From NCBI GenBank assembly GCA_945910005.1, contig OX246743.1, forward strand, positions 40,417,461 through 40,481,460: a stretch of 64,000 nt of DNA, given 5' to 3'. A model generated the notes under the pieces. The model was not told the origin of the DNA. It was given only the letters and a program-made list of their open reading frames with translations, and made no database searches. Shown here piece after piece: positions 10,996 through 21,884 of the stretch (position 1 is its first letter; every line of letters starts with the position of its first letter). The stretch comes from Isoperla grammatica (taxonomy: Eukaryota; Arthropoda; Insecta; Plecoptera; Perlodidae). The translations under genes were made by a program, and so were the position numbers.

Positions 10996-11343
10996 AAACC
11001 ATACACTAATTGTACTTAGGCGTTCAAAACAAGGCATTATCTTAACTCACACAAGAAACATGATTGTGGTCTTAAAGAACCACACAAATGTCCTACTTGT
11101 AATAAGACGTTTGCACTAAGATCTTATCTTAACACGCACATGAAACACAATTGTGGTCTCATAGAACCACACAGATGTCCTACTTGTACGAAGACGTTTA
11201 CATTAAAACATAATCTTAACTCGCACATGAAACACGATTGTGGTATCAAAGAACCACACGGATGTTCATCTTGTGGTAAGACCTTTACAATGATGACCAG
11301 TCTTAAGAGGCACATGAAGAAACCGTGTGGAGTTTTAACTTAA
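10996..11343 (+). pseudogene. In-frame remainder of the cassette 6 finger array
   Basis: This continues in the same frame as the preceding exon. A second stop (TAG at 11017-11019) sits inside a finger whose first Cys has decayed (YTNCT, then a stop, then AFKTRHYLNSHKKHDC). Three intact C2HC fingers follow and the segment ends KKPCGVLT and TAA, equivalent to the KKCGV C-terminus of other cassettes. Each of the two stops is explained by a single base change from a Lys codon. Confidence 0.75.
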
Positions 11344-12255
11344 CTGTGTCCTAAAAATTTGGACAGGACGTTCAGAACTCGGCCTGCCTGAATGATGCAG
11401 GTACCGTAGATCACTATTCATGGTGATTGTTCAATTGCACCATTGGAATGTTTCTCTTCTTGTAACAATCAACCCCCGGGGGAATCCTATGACATTGTTT
11501 ACATTCCCTTGTAACGACGAATTGAGCTAATTGAACGTTCTTTTATAGATAAAATGCTGAAGAGAGGATTCAAATGTGCTTTAGTATTAAGTTTTAGGGC
11601 TACACATACCGGCAATGTTGGTTATTATAAATAGACCTACGTACGCTAGAGGAATCAACATTATGAGAACACCATATACTTGTTACAGCTTTTCAACTAC
11701 GTTTTAAACAATTGCTAAGTTAATTACTAAGTTGTGGTGCTACTCTGTAATGTGCTATTATATTTGTGTGTGTTGTACTTATTTATTTATTTATTTACTT
11801 TACTTCCCCCTACCCGATAAATTAATGACAGAAACGGGGTCAAGATATATATATATTTATTTATTCCAATAAGCCTTCTACATTTCCACTCGTATACACA
11901 TCTCAAGGATGTGTGAGTATTAGAAGTTGTCATGTTTGTTATATTATGTTTGTTATACATAGATAGCTTACATTACATACATATATTACATCATATTATA
12001 AAACATATGTAAAAAAAAAGAAAACACTTGTGGTGCTACAGTAATGTGTGGATAAAGTTGGTAGGCTTATTAACTTGTAATGTTTTAGTTATAGTGATAA
12101 TGTCATGTCAATCACTAAGTCGTGGTGCTACTGTAATGTTGTACAGTAATATTATACATATTATTATGTTTGTACGTTATACTTGTGATGTTACTGTACT
12201 GGTAATGTACTATGTATGTATTATACTCACGTACTTTCGAAAATAGCTTCTGCTA

Positions 12256-12261
12256 AATAAA
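12256..12261 (+). terminator. Candidate polyadenylation signal, cassette 6
   Basis: AATAAA about 0.9 kb past the original stop at 11343; a second AATAAA follows some 20 nt later. Inferred from the motif only. Confidence 0.35.
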
Positions 12262-12616
12262 GTTTCTGCTACTTCAAATAAAAGCATACGAATCACCACA
12301 ACACACAGTGCAACAGATTATGTCCTGTGTGTAGTACATAATAAGGGCAATAACATAATAAGGGCAATGGAACCCAGCTTGAAAAACATCTCTTCTATAG
12401 AGAGAACAGCTGAGGGCATATCTGTATTTATTGTGATGCTAATGGCAACTTCAGCCCTACTGGTCCCCTGATCCCCGCTAACCCAGTACCGACTGGCGAC
12501 CACCATCATATGCAAGCTCTTTTTGTTCAATTGCACAAACAAATCTTATTTTCTGTACTCAACAAATACATGTCAACCAACGAAGTCATAAATAAAACAC
12601 GAGAGTGAAGGAATCC

Positions 12617-12650
12617 AGTGTGAAAATGAATAAACTTCCATTTTCACACT
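12617..12650. repeat. Conserved hairpin copy 4
   Basis: A perfect 12-bp stem with the loop AATAAACTTC, about 450 nt upstream of the cassette 7 micro-exon. Confidence 0.7.
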
Positions 12651-13096
12651 ACAATATCATTATGCGTCACAGTATTATTTATTCTTCCAACTTTCTCATA
12701 ACGATTTCTCACAATCCAAATTTCCTTTATAAAATGTATATAAATCAATAAATAAATTTAGTATTTTATCTCGTGTTTCATTGTTTATTGGTGCCAGAAT
12801 GCTTAAGCCGCCTGCTACGACCCCCTCATAAGTAGTAAAGTATAAGCAGGGGAAGTGACACGAGGAACCGTTATCTTAATGTTTTGGTTTTCAATATTAC
12901 TTACTTTCGATTGAAATCCCATTTACAGATTGCATCTTTTGTTTCTATTATGTAATGCTAGTTTAAAGTGATGCTTGATCTCTGTGAATAGCTTTTCTGT
13001 GGTCTTTCTATTTTGTCTGCATGTTTCTCACTTTGTTCTCTCCTTGTTTAAGGCTATAATAAATAGCAATGACAGTTCCTTGTAACTGTGTTTCAG

Positions 13097-13174
13097 AATG
13101 TGTCCAGCCTGTGATTGTGTCTGTCACGAGTCTAAAGCAGCCATCAGATGAAGAACGGGACCCCGACTTTGGGG
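13097..13174 (+). CDS. Cassette 7 micro-exon (26-codon linker)
   Basis: A 78-nt segment between TTTCAG and GTGAGT, phase 1 at both ends, encoding CVQPVIVSVTSLKQPSDEER then DPDFG. Confidence 0.7.
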
Positions 13175-13463
13175 GTGAGTAATATGTTTATGCTGTATAT
13201 ATTCCACTGTCTTGTAACCAACGGAATATCAACGTGGGGCTATGCCATTACTTTGACACAGATATAGAAGACAACTGCTATAATCAGTTCTATGACCGCC
13301 AAATTTGGGTGTTAAAAACCTCTTCCTCATGTTTACGTTATTTAATTGTGATACATTTATCACAAAAAAATCATCTGAAGTTAGGGGCTCAATTCGTTTC
13401 AGCTCTTGAACCCCCTTAGGCAAAATAAATGCGCAATTCATCACCAACGTTTATATGTTACAG

Positions 13464-14473
13464 GCGACAATGAAGAGTGGCGCCCAGTCCCAAATAGCGA
13501 CGCGCAGAATGGGAGGCGGTTGCATTGTTCGGGCTGTTCTAAAAGCTTCAAGAATAAAGGGTCTTTAAATTATCACATCAAGCACGACTGTGGACGCAAT
13601 GATCAACACAGATGCCCAAAATGTTATAAAACGTTTCCTGCCAAATACCGTCTGAACACTCATGTAAAGTACGACTGTGATGTTAAAGAACCAAACAAAT
13701 GTCCAAAGTGTTACAGAACGTTTAAACTTAGAACGTCTCTTACTCGCCACGTGAAGAACGACTGTGGACGCAAACAACTTCACAAATGTTCTTCTTGTAA
13801 TAAGACCTATAATAGAATTGATAATCTTACTAATCACATGAAGTTTGATTGCGGTCGAAAAGAACCACACAAATGTAGTACTTGTGGTAAGACATATGGA
13901 TCAAAACAATATCTTTCTAGGCACATGAAGAACGACTGTGGACGCAAGGAACCACACAAATGTTCTTCTTGTTATAAGACGTTTCTAGTAGAAAGATCAC
14001 TTTATACGCACATGAAGAACGAATGTGGACGCAAGGAACCACACAAATGTTCTTCTTGTTATAAGACGTTTCTAGTAAAAAGTTCACTTTATATGCACAG
14101 GAAGTACGACTGTGGACGTAAGGACCCGCTCAAATGTCCCGCTTGTGACACAACATTTACTTCAAAAATATCGCTTCAAAATCATTTGAATTTCAACACC
14201 TGTGGACCCAAAAAATCACACAAATGTCCTTCTTGTTCTAAGACCTATAATAGAATTGATGCTCTTACTAATCACATGAAGTTCGATTGCGGTCGAAAAG
14301 AACCACACCAATGTAGTACTTGTGGTAAGACATTTGGAACAAAACAATATCTTTCTACGCACATGAAGAACGAATGTGGACGCAAGGAACCATACAAATG
14401 TCCGAAGTGTTCCAAGATGTTTGAAATTAAAGTTTCCCTGAACCAGCACATGAGACAGAAGTGTGGAGTTTAA
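13464..14473 (+). CDS. Cassette 7 terminal exon, eleven C2HC zinc fingers
   Basis: This is the longest exon in the window: two bases, 335 codons, TAA. The leader DNEEWRPVPNSDAQNGRR is followed by eleven C2HC fingers and the tail RQKCGV. Fingers 6 and 7 (YKTFLVERSLYTH and YKTFLVKSSLYMH) are adjacent near-duplicates. The NRIDxLTNHMKFDC and GTKQYLS/GSKQYLS finger pair occurs twice (fingers 4-5 and 9-10), so a multi-finger block was also duplicated. Finger 8 has one extra residue before its last Cys. All ligands are intact. A single-base difference (GC instead of GT as the first two exon bases) leaves the split Gly codon unchanged if the upstream base is G. Confidence 0.82.
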
Positions 14474-16782
14474 GTACCACCCAACTAAGTAAATGCTTGT
14501 AAAATGCCTGTTGTGGGTGCCTGTGACACCACCCATCACAAGGTGTAAAACATCTTTGTTTAATTCAAACTTCTGTATTGGAATCTATGTTAACCTGTTG
14601 TGGGTGCCTGTGACACCACCCATCACAAGGTGTAAAAATCTTTGTTTTAATTCAAACTTCTGTATTGGAATCTATGTTAAATCAAACAATTTATTCTTTT
14701 ATATAAATATGGATGCCTCGTTTTACATATAATAATATGTTTACAGCTTCAGTTATGTTATTTTTTGTTGGGTTTTTACAAAAGTGGGCTCTATTTCACT
14801 ATATTCGTATTGGACAGTTGAATTATTTTTAACTCATTTTAGTAGTAGTTAGTAGTAGTTAGTAAAGAAGTAGGTAGTAAAGTAGTAGTTAGTAAAATTA
14901 GACACATTTATTTCGTCTTTTATACTTTCTATAATTAGGTATGATAACTCTTTATATTGATAATTCCAGTTTTATCTTTCTTTTACATGGCACCATAATC
15001 AAGTTTACTTATTTCAAATTATATTTAACGCTTGATTAATTGATGTCAATCAAGCAAGTCTTGGTAATTTTCTGTATAACACGTACTTATCGTATATTTT
15101 TCCAACATACTTGAAAGGATTTGTTAGAATAAATATGTTTAGAAATGGTATCAATAGATAATGATTAATTTTGTAGTTTATGAGTTTCCCATTTTCTTTA
15201 TGTTTGTTTGCGCCTGAATAGTTAAGCAGCCTGCCACGGACGACTTTTAAATAGTACAGTGAAAAGAGTAGGGGAAGTGAATATGTTTAACCGTTTTGAC
15301 AACGTTTTGGTTTCAATATAGCTAGTTTTAATAATTACAGCTTCTTCAGACTGCATCTGTTGTTGCTGTTTCAGCTAATGCTGGTGTTTAAAGTGGAATA
15401 ATATTGAATAAAAAGTAAACTTCCACATTGAAATGTATGTCAAGTCAAACAGTGTATTATTATATACTGTACAAATATCTCTTGGGTTGTATTTGCATTT
15501 ATAGTACTATGATAATATTGACTTTCTTTATGGTATTCTTGTGCATGTTTTTTTCTCATAGGTATGTGGTGAAATAGAGCCTATAGGTTCTATTTCACCA
15601 CAGTTGCACTAGAAAATAGCTTTATTATTGATTTGTATTTTTTACACTGTTCCAATGACAAGCTTTTTCTTTACATTTACTTTTATATTGTAATTGGTTG
15701 GAAAATACAAAAGCTTTCCTAAGACATGACTTATATTAAAATTGATGTAAAATGTAATGTGTGGTATACAATACAATACAATACAAAGCGTCTTTATTCA
15801 TCTTCAAATCAGTGTACATAAGCTAAGATACGTGATACTGTTAAGCCGTATTTGGCCTACAAATAGAAGAAGAATACCCACCTAGGGCCGAAACCCTGTG
15901 TGTGGGCGTATTCTAGGTTAAAGAGATTTACTATACAAGATGGCGCTATCCGACGGCTTTGATACAATTATATATGAGTACAGATAACAAGTGATAATCT
16001 AGATAAGTACATAATAAATTGAATTAAACTTAACTTTCAAATACAATTCTTATGAATATTATATTAGAATCATTGAATATAATAAACATTTCAAACAACA
16101 TTTTTCGTTAGACATTTCTCAAATATAATCATATTTTAAAAGTTACTAAAAAATATGTGTGATACATTACTATAATAAAAATAAGAATGGAAATAAAAAT
16201 AAAAAGGCCTACTAGGCATAGACCCGTCAAATCAAAACAATAAAAGTTATTCAAATAAGATACAATGATTGGGTAAGGATTCTACAACATGTCATCGAGC
16301 AGCGATCGAGTGATTTGACATAGTAGACATTATTAATTATTTTAAATATTTTTTAGTTATTAATGACTAAGGACTAAGGACTAAGTATGCCAGTTCTATT
16401 GCTTGCTTTTGTTTACCATAAGGACTAAGTTTATTTCTTTAACCTTATTTTCTATTCTTGACAAAACGATGTAAATCAAGCAAGTTACAGTTACGTTATA
16501 CTTAGCACTGTTATGTATTCTTCTAACATACTTGTAACGATTTGTCAAAATGCAAATCATAAGAAAAAAATTATAAATAAATAATTATTAATTTAGTATT
16601 TTATGAGTTCATATCTTTTTTATGTTTGTTTGTGCCTAAATGCTAAATAATTAAGCCGGTAGTATCCAATTACTTTTAAATTGTTATGTATAACATGTTG
16701 AGGAAGCGAGTATGATTGAACTCTTTCAATATTGCTCACTTAATTAAAATAGACATAATAGTTCCTTGTAATTGTGTTTCAG
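14474..16782. other. Non-coding interval between cassettes 7 and 8
   Basis: Just after the stop, a local tandem duplication of about 99 nt repeats (14507-14606 against 14592-14690, starting CCTGTTGTGGGTGCCTGTG). Further on are TAGTAGTTAG microsatellite repeats (about 14,840-14,900), a short palindrome around 15,560-15,600, and a dispersed repeat with an AATAC tail at 15,765-16,100. Confidence 0.5.
15765..16100 (-). mobile_element. Probable retroelement 3' fragment with AATAC-repeat tail
   Basis: A run of AATAC units followed by unique sequence absent from other cassettes resembles the tail of a minus-strand non-LTR element or SINE. No coding was recognised. Confidence 0.35.
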
Positions 16783-16857
16783 ATTGTCTCCAGCCTGTGA
16801 TTGTGTCAGTCACGAGTCTAAAGCAGCCATCAGATAAAGTACGGGACAATTTTGGGG
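16783..16857 (+). CDS. Cassette 8 micro-exon (25-codon linker)
   Basis: A 75-nt segment between TTTCAG and GTGAGT, phase 1 at both ends, encoding CLQPVIVSVTSLKQPSDKVR then DNFG. It stays highly conserved although the rest of cassette 8 is the most diverged, which suggests selection on this peptide. Confidence 0.7.
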
Positions 16858-17039
16858 GTGAGTAATATGTGTATTCTGTGTAGAAGATGCCGACTTTATC
16901 TGGTAATTCAAAACATCCAGTGCCAATTTTGGTATTTAAATCACTTGCTCATGTTTTTGTCATTCGTCTCCTAGCAAGTCATCTGAAGTTGGGGGCTGCA
17001 ATTCGTACCAGCTCTTGAACCGCCTTAGGCAAAATAAAT

Positions 17040-17040
<1 letters not shown>

Positions 17041-17072
<32 letters not shown>

Positions 17073-17150
17073 CATATGCCCACATTTGGCTTAATCAGGC
17101 CATCATGTAAGATCTGGTCAACCAGTAGAGACAGGCCCCCAAACGTTTAT
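17041..17150 (-). mobile_element. Small retroelement insertion with a 30-nt poly-T
   Basis: A pure T run (17041-17070) and about 80 nt of foreign sequence split the conserved pre-exon intron element (…AAATAAATG / …AACGTTTATA) of cassette 8. A poly-T at the left edge suggests a minus-strand retroposed fragment. Confidence 0.5.
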
Positions 17151-17187
17151 TGGTAGACAATTCTTAACTAACGTTTATATCTTTCAG

Positions 17188-17903
17188 GTGTCGATGAAGG
17201 TAGGCGCCCAGACCTGGATAGCGGTCTGGAGATTGGGAGGCGATTTCACTGTTCGGGCTGTTCCAGGAGCTTCAAGGCAAAAAAGTCTCTAACTTACCAC
17301 ATGAAGCATGATTGTGGACGCAAAGAACCACACATTTGTACAAAGTGTAAAAAAACCTTTAATGTCAAATTCCGTCTGAACGCGCACGTGAAATATGATT
17401 GTGCAAGGAAGGAACCTCACAAATGTCAGTCGTGTGCCAAAACGTTTGTTGTGAGAAATGATCTTGTTAATCATATGAACGATTGTGGCCCCAAAGAACC
17501 ACACAAATGTTCAGTCTGTTCTCAAACGTTTATGGGTAAACAATGTCATATTGGAAAAGATCTTCCAATTTCCAATTCCAATACAGATCCTATTGAAGAA
17601 GGAGAAAAGAAGGATCACATAAACGACTGTGTACCCAAAGAACAACACAAATGCCCAATTTGTCCCCAAACGTTTATTGGTAGACAGTGTCTTATTGCAC
17701 ACGTGCGGGACTACTGTGGACGCAAAGGATCACACAAATGTAAATCGTGTGCCAAAACGTTTGTACTGAGAAATTCTCTTATTAGGCATATGAAGCACGA
17801 CTGTGGACGCAAAGAACCGCACAAATGTCCTAATTGTACTAAGACGTTTGCAACAATAAGTTCACTTTATTCGCACACGAAGAGCAAAAAATGTAGTTCC
17901 TAA
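17188..17903 (+). CDS. Cassette 8 terminal exon, seven zinc fingers, one with an insert
   Basis: After ATCTTTCAG, two bases and 237 codons run to TAA. The leader VDEGRRPDLDSGLEIGRR is followed by seven C2HC fingers. Finger 3 is one residue short before its last Cys (NHMNDC). Finger 4 has about 20 extra residues between its second Cys and its His (including PISNSNTDPIEEGEKKD), which should disrupt or loop out that finger. The C-terminus (TKSKKCSS) lacks the usual CGV. It is the most diverged cassette and lies at the 3' edge of the array. Confidence 0.78.
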
Positions 17904-18307
17904 GACCGACTCAAATGTCCAGTGCAAAAGCGTATACATATGTCACTGATAATTAATTACTACGTAAATTATGTCTTATCTGAAAAGGCACTTGAAGAAC
18001 AGGTGTGCTTAAATACATTGTCTTTAAAGCTTCTGGCAAGATTCTATATAATCTTGCCTTTCTGAATGATGCAAATAATGTAATGTAAGTGATGCCAGTA
18101 ATTAATGTCATGGCTTAAATGCAGGCACAACTAAACTAGCAATACATACTTAAGTAATGTTATTTTTACAAGATTATATAGTACATAAAGAACATTGCTT
18201 TAGGCTAGCATTCACTTTTTTGTGATCTTCATTTTTGTATTTTATTTTCTGATAATATGTAATTTTGTCCACAACGTATCTTTGACTTGTTAAGTTATTG
18301 TGTCAGA

Positions 18308-18313
18308 AATAAA
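18308..18313 (+). terminator. Candidate polyadenylation signal, cassette 8
   Basis: AATAAA about 405 nt after the stop at 17903. Motif only. Confidence 0.4.
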
Positions 18314-18957
18314 ATGTATTTCAATTGTATCAATAAAGAATTAGCCATCCACAAAATTATAAATTAGCGCTTAACACACACAAAATATGAACATAAACGA
18401 GCTTTGATCGGAGCTCGCTATTTTGACTCGCTTGGAAGTTGAACAAGTTGAACAATTTGGACATTTTTGAGCTGGCGCGAGTCGCTCGACTGTGTGACGG
18501 GCTGCCGGCGAGTTCCATGTTAGTGCAGATGACAATGCTTGTAGTTATCTGTGGTGCAAGTCTAATATGAATGTGAGTTATCTTGTGTTTAGACTTATGT
18601 TCGCGCCAAGTATTCAAATCCATTTACGTTTTGCCTTATTTCAGTTTCTTCCCCTATCTCCCCACCTTTAACCCCCGATTCACTGTCAGAGAGCTGTCGA
18701 CCGGGCTTGTCTCGGTCTCTCTCGTCGTTGATTGCTCAAGGACTACACTTTGACGAGTCTTTCTCCACATTTTTCGTGTTTCGTTGCCCTCGTATTCGAG
18801 ACGAGGGCAAAAGTGTTTAACCATGCCATTATCACAGTTTCTTTTTTATTTGTATTTCTTCATGTAACTCTTATTTATTAACTGTACATACAAGTGTTTT
18901 GTGTTTATTTTCAACCATTTACTTCACTTATCTTCGTTCACCACGGCACTTCCGCAG

Positions 18958-18990
18958 CCAACATCTTCGAGTTACCGGAAAATAACCAAG
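18958..18990 (+). other. Possible 33-nt micro-exon or first-exon end
   Basis: CTTCCGCAG precedes and CAAG/GTAAGG follows a 33-nt stretch that is open in phase 1 to phase 1 (NIFELPENNQ). The donor is strong and the acceptor weak. It could equally be the 3' end of a first exon starting in the CpG-rich DNA upstream. Unproven. Confidence 0.2.
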
Positions 18991-19739
18991 GTAAGGCAGT
19001 GAAATCGGTCCTTTCCCTGCCTCTTGTCTTGACCAGTCTGCTTTCCCCCTCATTCCCCCTCTTTTTCTTGCCTCGTTCCCAACACTTATGTGTGACCGAA
19101 AGACGTCCCCTTCAATGAAATAAAGAGTAGTGGAAGTGCGTTTGATGAAGCATTTACACAGTATATTTTAATGTGAATTATCATTTACCAATGCATTTTT
19201 GAAATAACAGTAGGAAGCCCACAAAATCCAATGGGATTTGGGCGTGGACAGTTTTTGAATTGATTATTATTAATAATAATTATTATGCAGGTGCAGATTG
19301 TATAATATATTGAAGATATTATGCAGTTTTTTTTTATAATGGAGCAATGACGGTAATTTTAATGTTCGATGAATTTGGAAATGCTCGCTTTTAATCAAAG
19401 TGTCATACAGCGTTTATCTAGCTACAAAAAAGAAAAAAAATGCTTGAGGAGAAAGGTGAAAAGTTGGAGAGAGGAAGGAGGAAAGGAGAAGACGAAAACC
19501 TGCCACCGATCCGGAGAGATCAACTGCGGAAGAAATAAACAACATTAATCCCAAATACTATAATATTGGTTACCATACATTACAATCTATTTGTAAATCC
19601 TGTATTGAACGTTTGTGAATTGTGTATTGAATTGTTTGTGTGTTTCTGCTTGTTAATTTTATTAGTACACCATTGCCATGTAGTGGTATGTGACTAAATA
19701 ATAAATAATTAAATGAAATGAATGAATAAATAAATAAAT

Positions 19740-20083
19740 AAATGTTTTCAAGCCGGACTGTAGTTGTGACGTCATACATACCGCCAGCCAGCTGTCGCCG
19801 CTGTGGCTGGCGAAAGAGAGCGTTTACTCACACTTCCATTCACGAGTGTTTGGGCGCCAACGGATGAGCGCATGGGCCGAAGTTAGGCCTGCCCTACCGT
19901 AATAGTAGACTCGTTGTTCCAGTGGTTCTAGTAAAACCACATGGCGTTCAAGTGAAGATAGTGCCTACTTTTACTATTTAAAATCTCTTTGCTATTACTC
20001 TGTTTCGTGTGTGTGTGCAAGGTCTGGGTTTGTGTGTCCGTGGTTGTCATCACACCAAATTAGGAGAAACATGCCGTAAAAGG
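19740..20083 (+). promoter_or_regulatory. CpG-rich promoter-like stretch
   Basis: This is notably GC- and CpG-rich for this AT-rich locus. It includes a TGACGTCA palindrome at about 19,768 and ends near a plausible donor (AAAAG/GTAGGA). In Drosophila, lola 3' exons can be trans-spliced from separately initiated transcripts, which would need internal promoters; that link is inference. Confidence 0.25.
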
Positions 20084-20189
20084 TAGGAGCCTACAAGGTC
20101 AATTATTCAACCCCGGGACCACCAAAATTTATTTCTCTATGCACCAAAACGTTGGAAAATCAGTTTGTGCCTTTTGTTTTTGGTCTCTA

Positions 20190-20310
20190 GGCCTATCGAC
20201 GTAGGCCTAGCGTAATGTTGTGCTACCCTAGGCCTAGGCCTAGGCCCTACGCGTACCCTTATGCCTAGCCTAACCTCCGCCCCCTTCTAGGCTAGGCCCT
20301 AGGCCTAGGC
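20190..20310. repeat. AGGCCT-rich palindromic tract
   Basis: Many overlapping copies of TAGGCCTAGGCC-type sequence; a simple, self-complementary repeat. AGGCCT motifs are scattered elsewhere in the introns. Confidence 0.7.
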
Positions 20311-21412
20311 CTATTCGTCGTTTTTTTTTTTATCAGGCTGCATTTTCCGCAATATATACGGAGTTTAGTAACAGTTAGCCTACATATTACTTTTGTGATG
20401 CCGTGGGGATTCTAACCACAAATATTTTGACAGTTCATTATACTAGGTTATGGTTGGCATGCTTGTTTAGGTCGTTCAGGCATTGGGTTTGACTTCAGGC
20501 CTCCCACACATCAATGGTGTATTTGCCTATTGCCTAACTAGCTTCCTAGCTTAAGTCTAGGTATAGGCCTATGCTATTTTATTGTACTTGGGCCTAATTT
20601 ATTATAAAAATAAATGGTAGGTAAACCAAGGCTGGGCCTAGGTATGCCTGTTCAAGACCGTGTTTTTTTGGGTAGGCCTAGGCCTAGCCCAGTCTAGTGT
20701 GCCCATAGTGTATGTGTAGCCTAGCCTATTACAGAGCTGGCCGTAGGCCTAGGGTACAAATAACAATATTAACATTTCTGAACTGAATGCCTTTAAGCTT
20801 AATTTAAGTAGGCTACGATTAGGTATGTTAGTTAATTGGAACGGAGGACACCATTTCAGATAAACAAAAACTCGGTTGATGTGTATTTTTTGTTTAAGTG
20901 TATATGATAACGTAAGTTAGTAACAATGTTTACAGTGGCCTTCCTGTTGCAGATGCCTTGTTACATGAACAATCCTAGCACTCGTCGCTCTCAGGAGTGA
21001 ATGACTTATGTCCGACGCCATCCGACATTGCGTCAAACCTCAATCGTTTCCGTCAAGCGTTCTCCCCCCTCCTCCCTGTCACCAAGTTTTAATTTTAGTG
21101 GCATTGTGATATGTGTTCTAAAGCCGCGTCCACACAAATGACTAGTGATTATTGACTATTGACTACAACCCCACCGTGGTTATTTCTTAGTCAAGCCACA
21201 AAACCAACAAGACTCGTTTCATTGCCTGTGTGAGAGAATTCTCTGGGCTGATTGGCTGTGACTAAGACTTTACTAAGGAATTGAGATATTTTCAATTCGT
21301 TAGTCAATAGTCAATAGTCAAAAGTAAAGTTGTGTGAACGTCAGCACGTATCGCCTATGGTTCAACTCGCTTAATCAATAGGTTATGAAAGTAGGTGCCA
21401 ATCAGCTGGAAT

Positions 21413-21663
21413 GGTATATAATGTGAGGAAAGGATCCAACAGCTTACCTTCGTGTAAGATGACGGATTTGCGAGTTTGAAGTAGGCCTACACATAAAAAA
21501 CATAATACAAATATAACAAGACGTTTCGACCGAGGTCTTGTTGAAGACCTCGGTCGAAACGTCTTGTTATATTTGAATTATGTTTTTATGTGTACTTCAA
21601 ACTCGCAAATCCGTCATCTTACACGAAGGTAAGCTGTTGGATCCTTTCCTCACATTATATACC
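21413..21663. repeat. 251-bp foldback element
   Basis: The left arm beginning GGTATATAATGTGAGG is the inverse of the right arm ending CCTCACATTATATACC, with almost continuous pairing into a centre at about 21,540. The centre contains GACC-TC-GGTC-GAAA, which resembles the stem II and GAAA part of a hammerhead core. A 16-nt direct repeat (CTCGCTTAATCAATAG) lies at about 21,366 and 21,664. Confidence 0.75.
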
Positions 21664-21884
21664 TCGCTTAATCAATAGTCATTTATGTGAACCAGCTCTA
21701 AGTGTTTAAATTTATTTTAGCACGGTACTGACTGTTGTAGCTGTTGTTATGGTTGTTGTATTGTTGTTATGTTTCATATGTGTGCCCCTAATGGCATAAT
21801 ATGCTGTATGTAAATATTCTTAATAAATAAATAAATATTTTTATACAGTGTAATTTATTATGTATTAAAAAGTAGTTGGTAAGT

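Larger units (their letters stand above)
11344..13096. other. Non-coding interval between cassettes 6 and 7
   Basis: The first part is unique 3' flank with short degenerate repeats of GTGGTGCTACTGTAATG (about 11,750-12,210) and an AATAAA at 12256. From about 12,545 the sequence is a duplicate of the 6,505-7,250 interval, including hairpin copy 4. Confidence 0.5.
1..17903 (+). repeat. Tandem cassette array of lola-like terminal exons
   Basis: Seven terminal zinc-finger exons start at 381, 2864, 5194, 8549, 10598, 13464 and 17188. Six intact 75/78-nt micro-exons start at 23, 2508, 4838, 7272, 13097 and 16783, and a remnant lies at 6788. Intron and 3' flanking sequence is also shared between cassettes, so whole genomic cassettes of roughly 2-3.7 kb were duplicated, not just coding parts. 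Later transposon insertions (about 1399-1847, 7525-8440, 17041-17150) interrupt individual copies. The 5' edge of the array is cut by the window. Confidence 0.85.

Noticed and set aside
11750..12220. Repeated GTGGTGCTACTGTAATG strings considered as a CRISPR-like or satellite array
   Set aside because: Copies are few, degenerate and irregularly spaced, and the genome is clearly animal; a simple degenerate repeat.
12318..12542. Minus-strand 74-codon open frame
   Set aside because: No recognisable domain; the plus strand here looks like a repeat fragment and neither strand has splice or homology support.
13406..13463. Open frame upstream of several cassette exons (NPLRQNKCAIHHQRLYVT) considered as coding or an alternative start
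   Set aside because: It begins from TTG not ATG, is broken by a stop in cassette 3 and by an insertion in cassette 8, and lies before a conserved acceptor; treated as intron.
698..14539. Many long minus-strand open frames opposite the cassette exons, rich in TFVWF and ASTVVL
   Set aside because: They are the exact reverse complement of the repeated finger code (the linker/finger codons), recur with the same period, and have no independent motif or start.
20950..21000. Acceptor TTGCAG followed by a short open frame ATGCCTTGTTACATG
   Set aside because: In the common phase it stops after eight codons, in the ATG frame after 15 codons; no finger or conserved motif.
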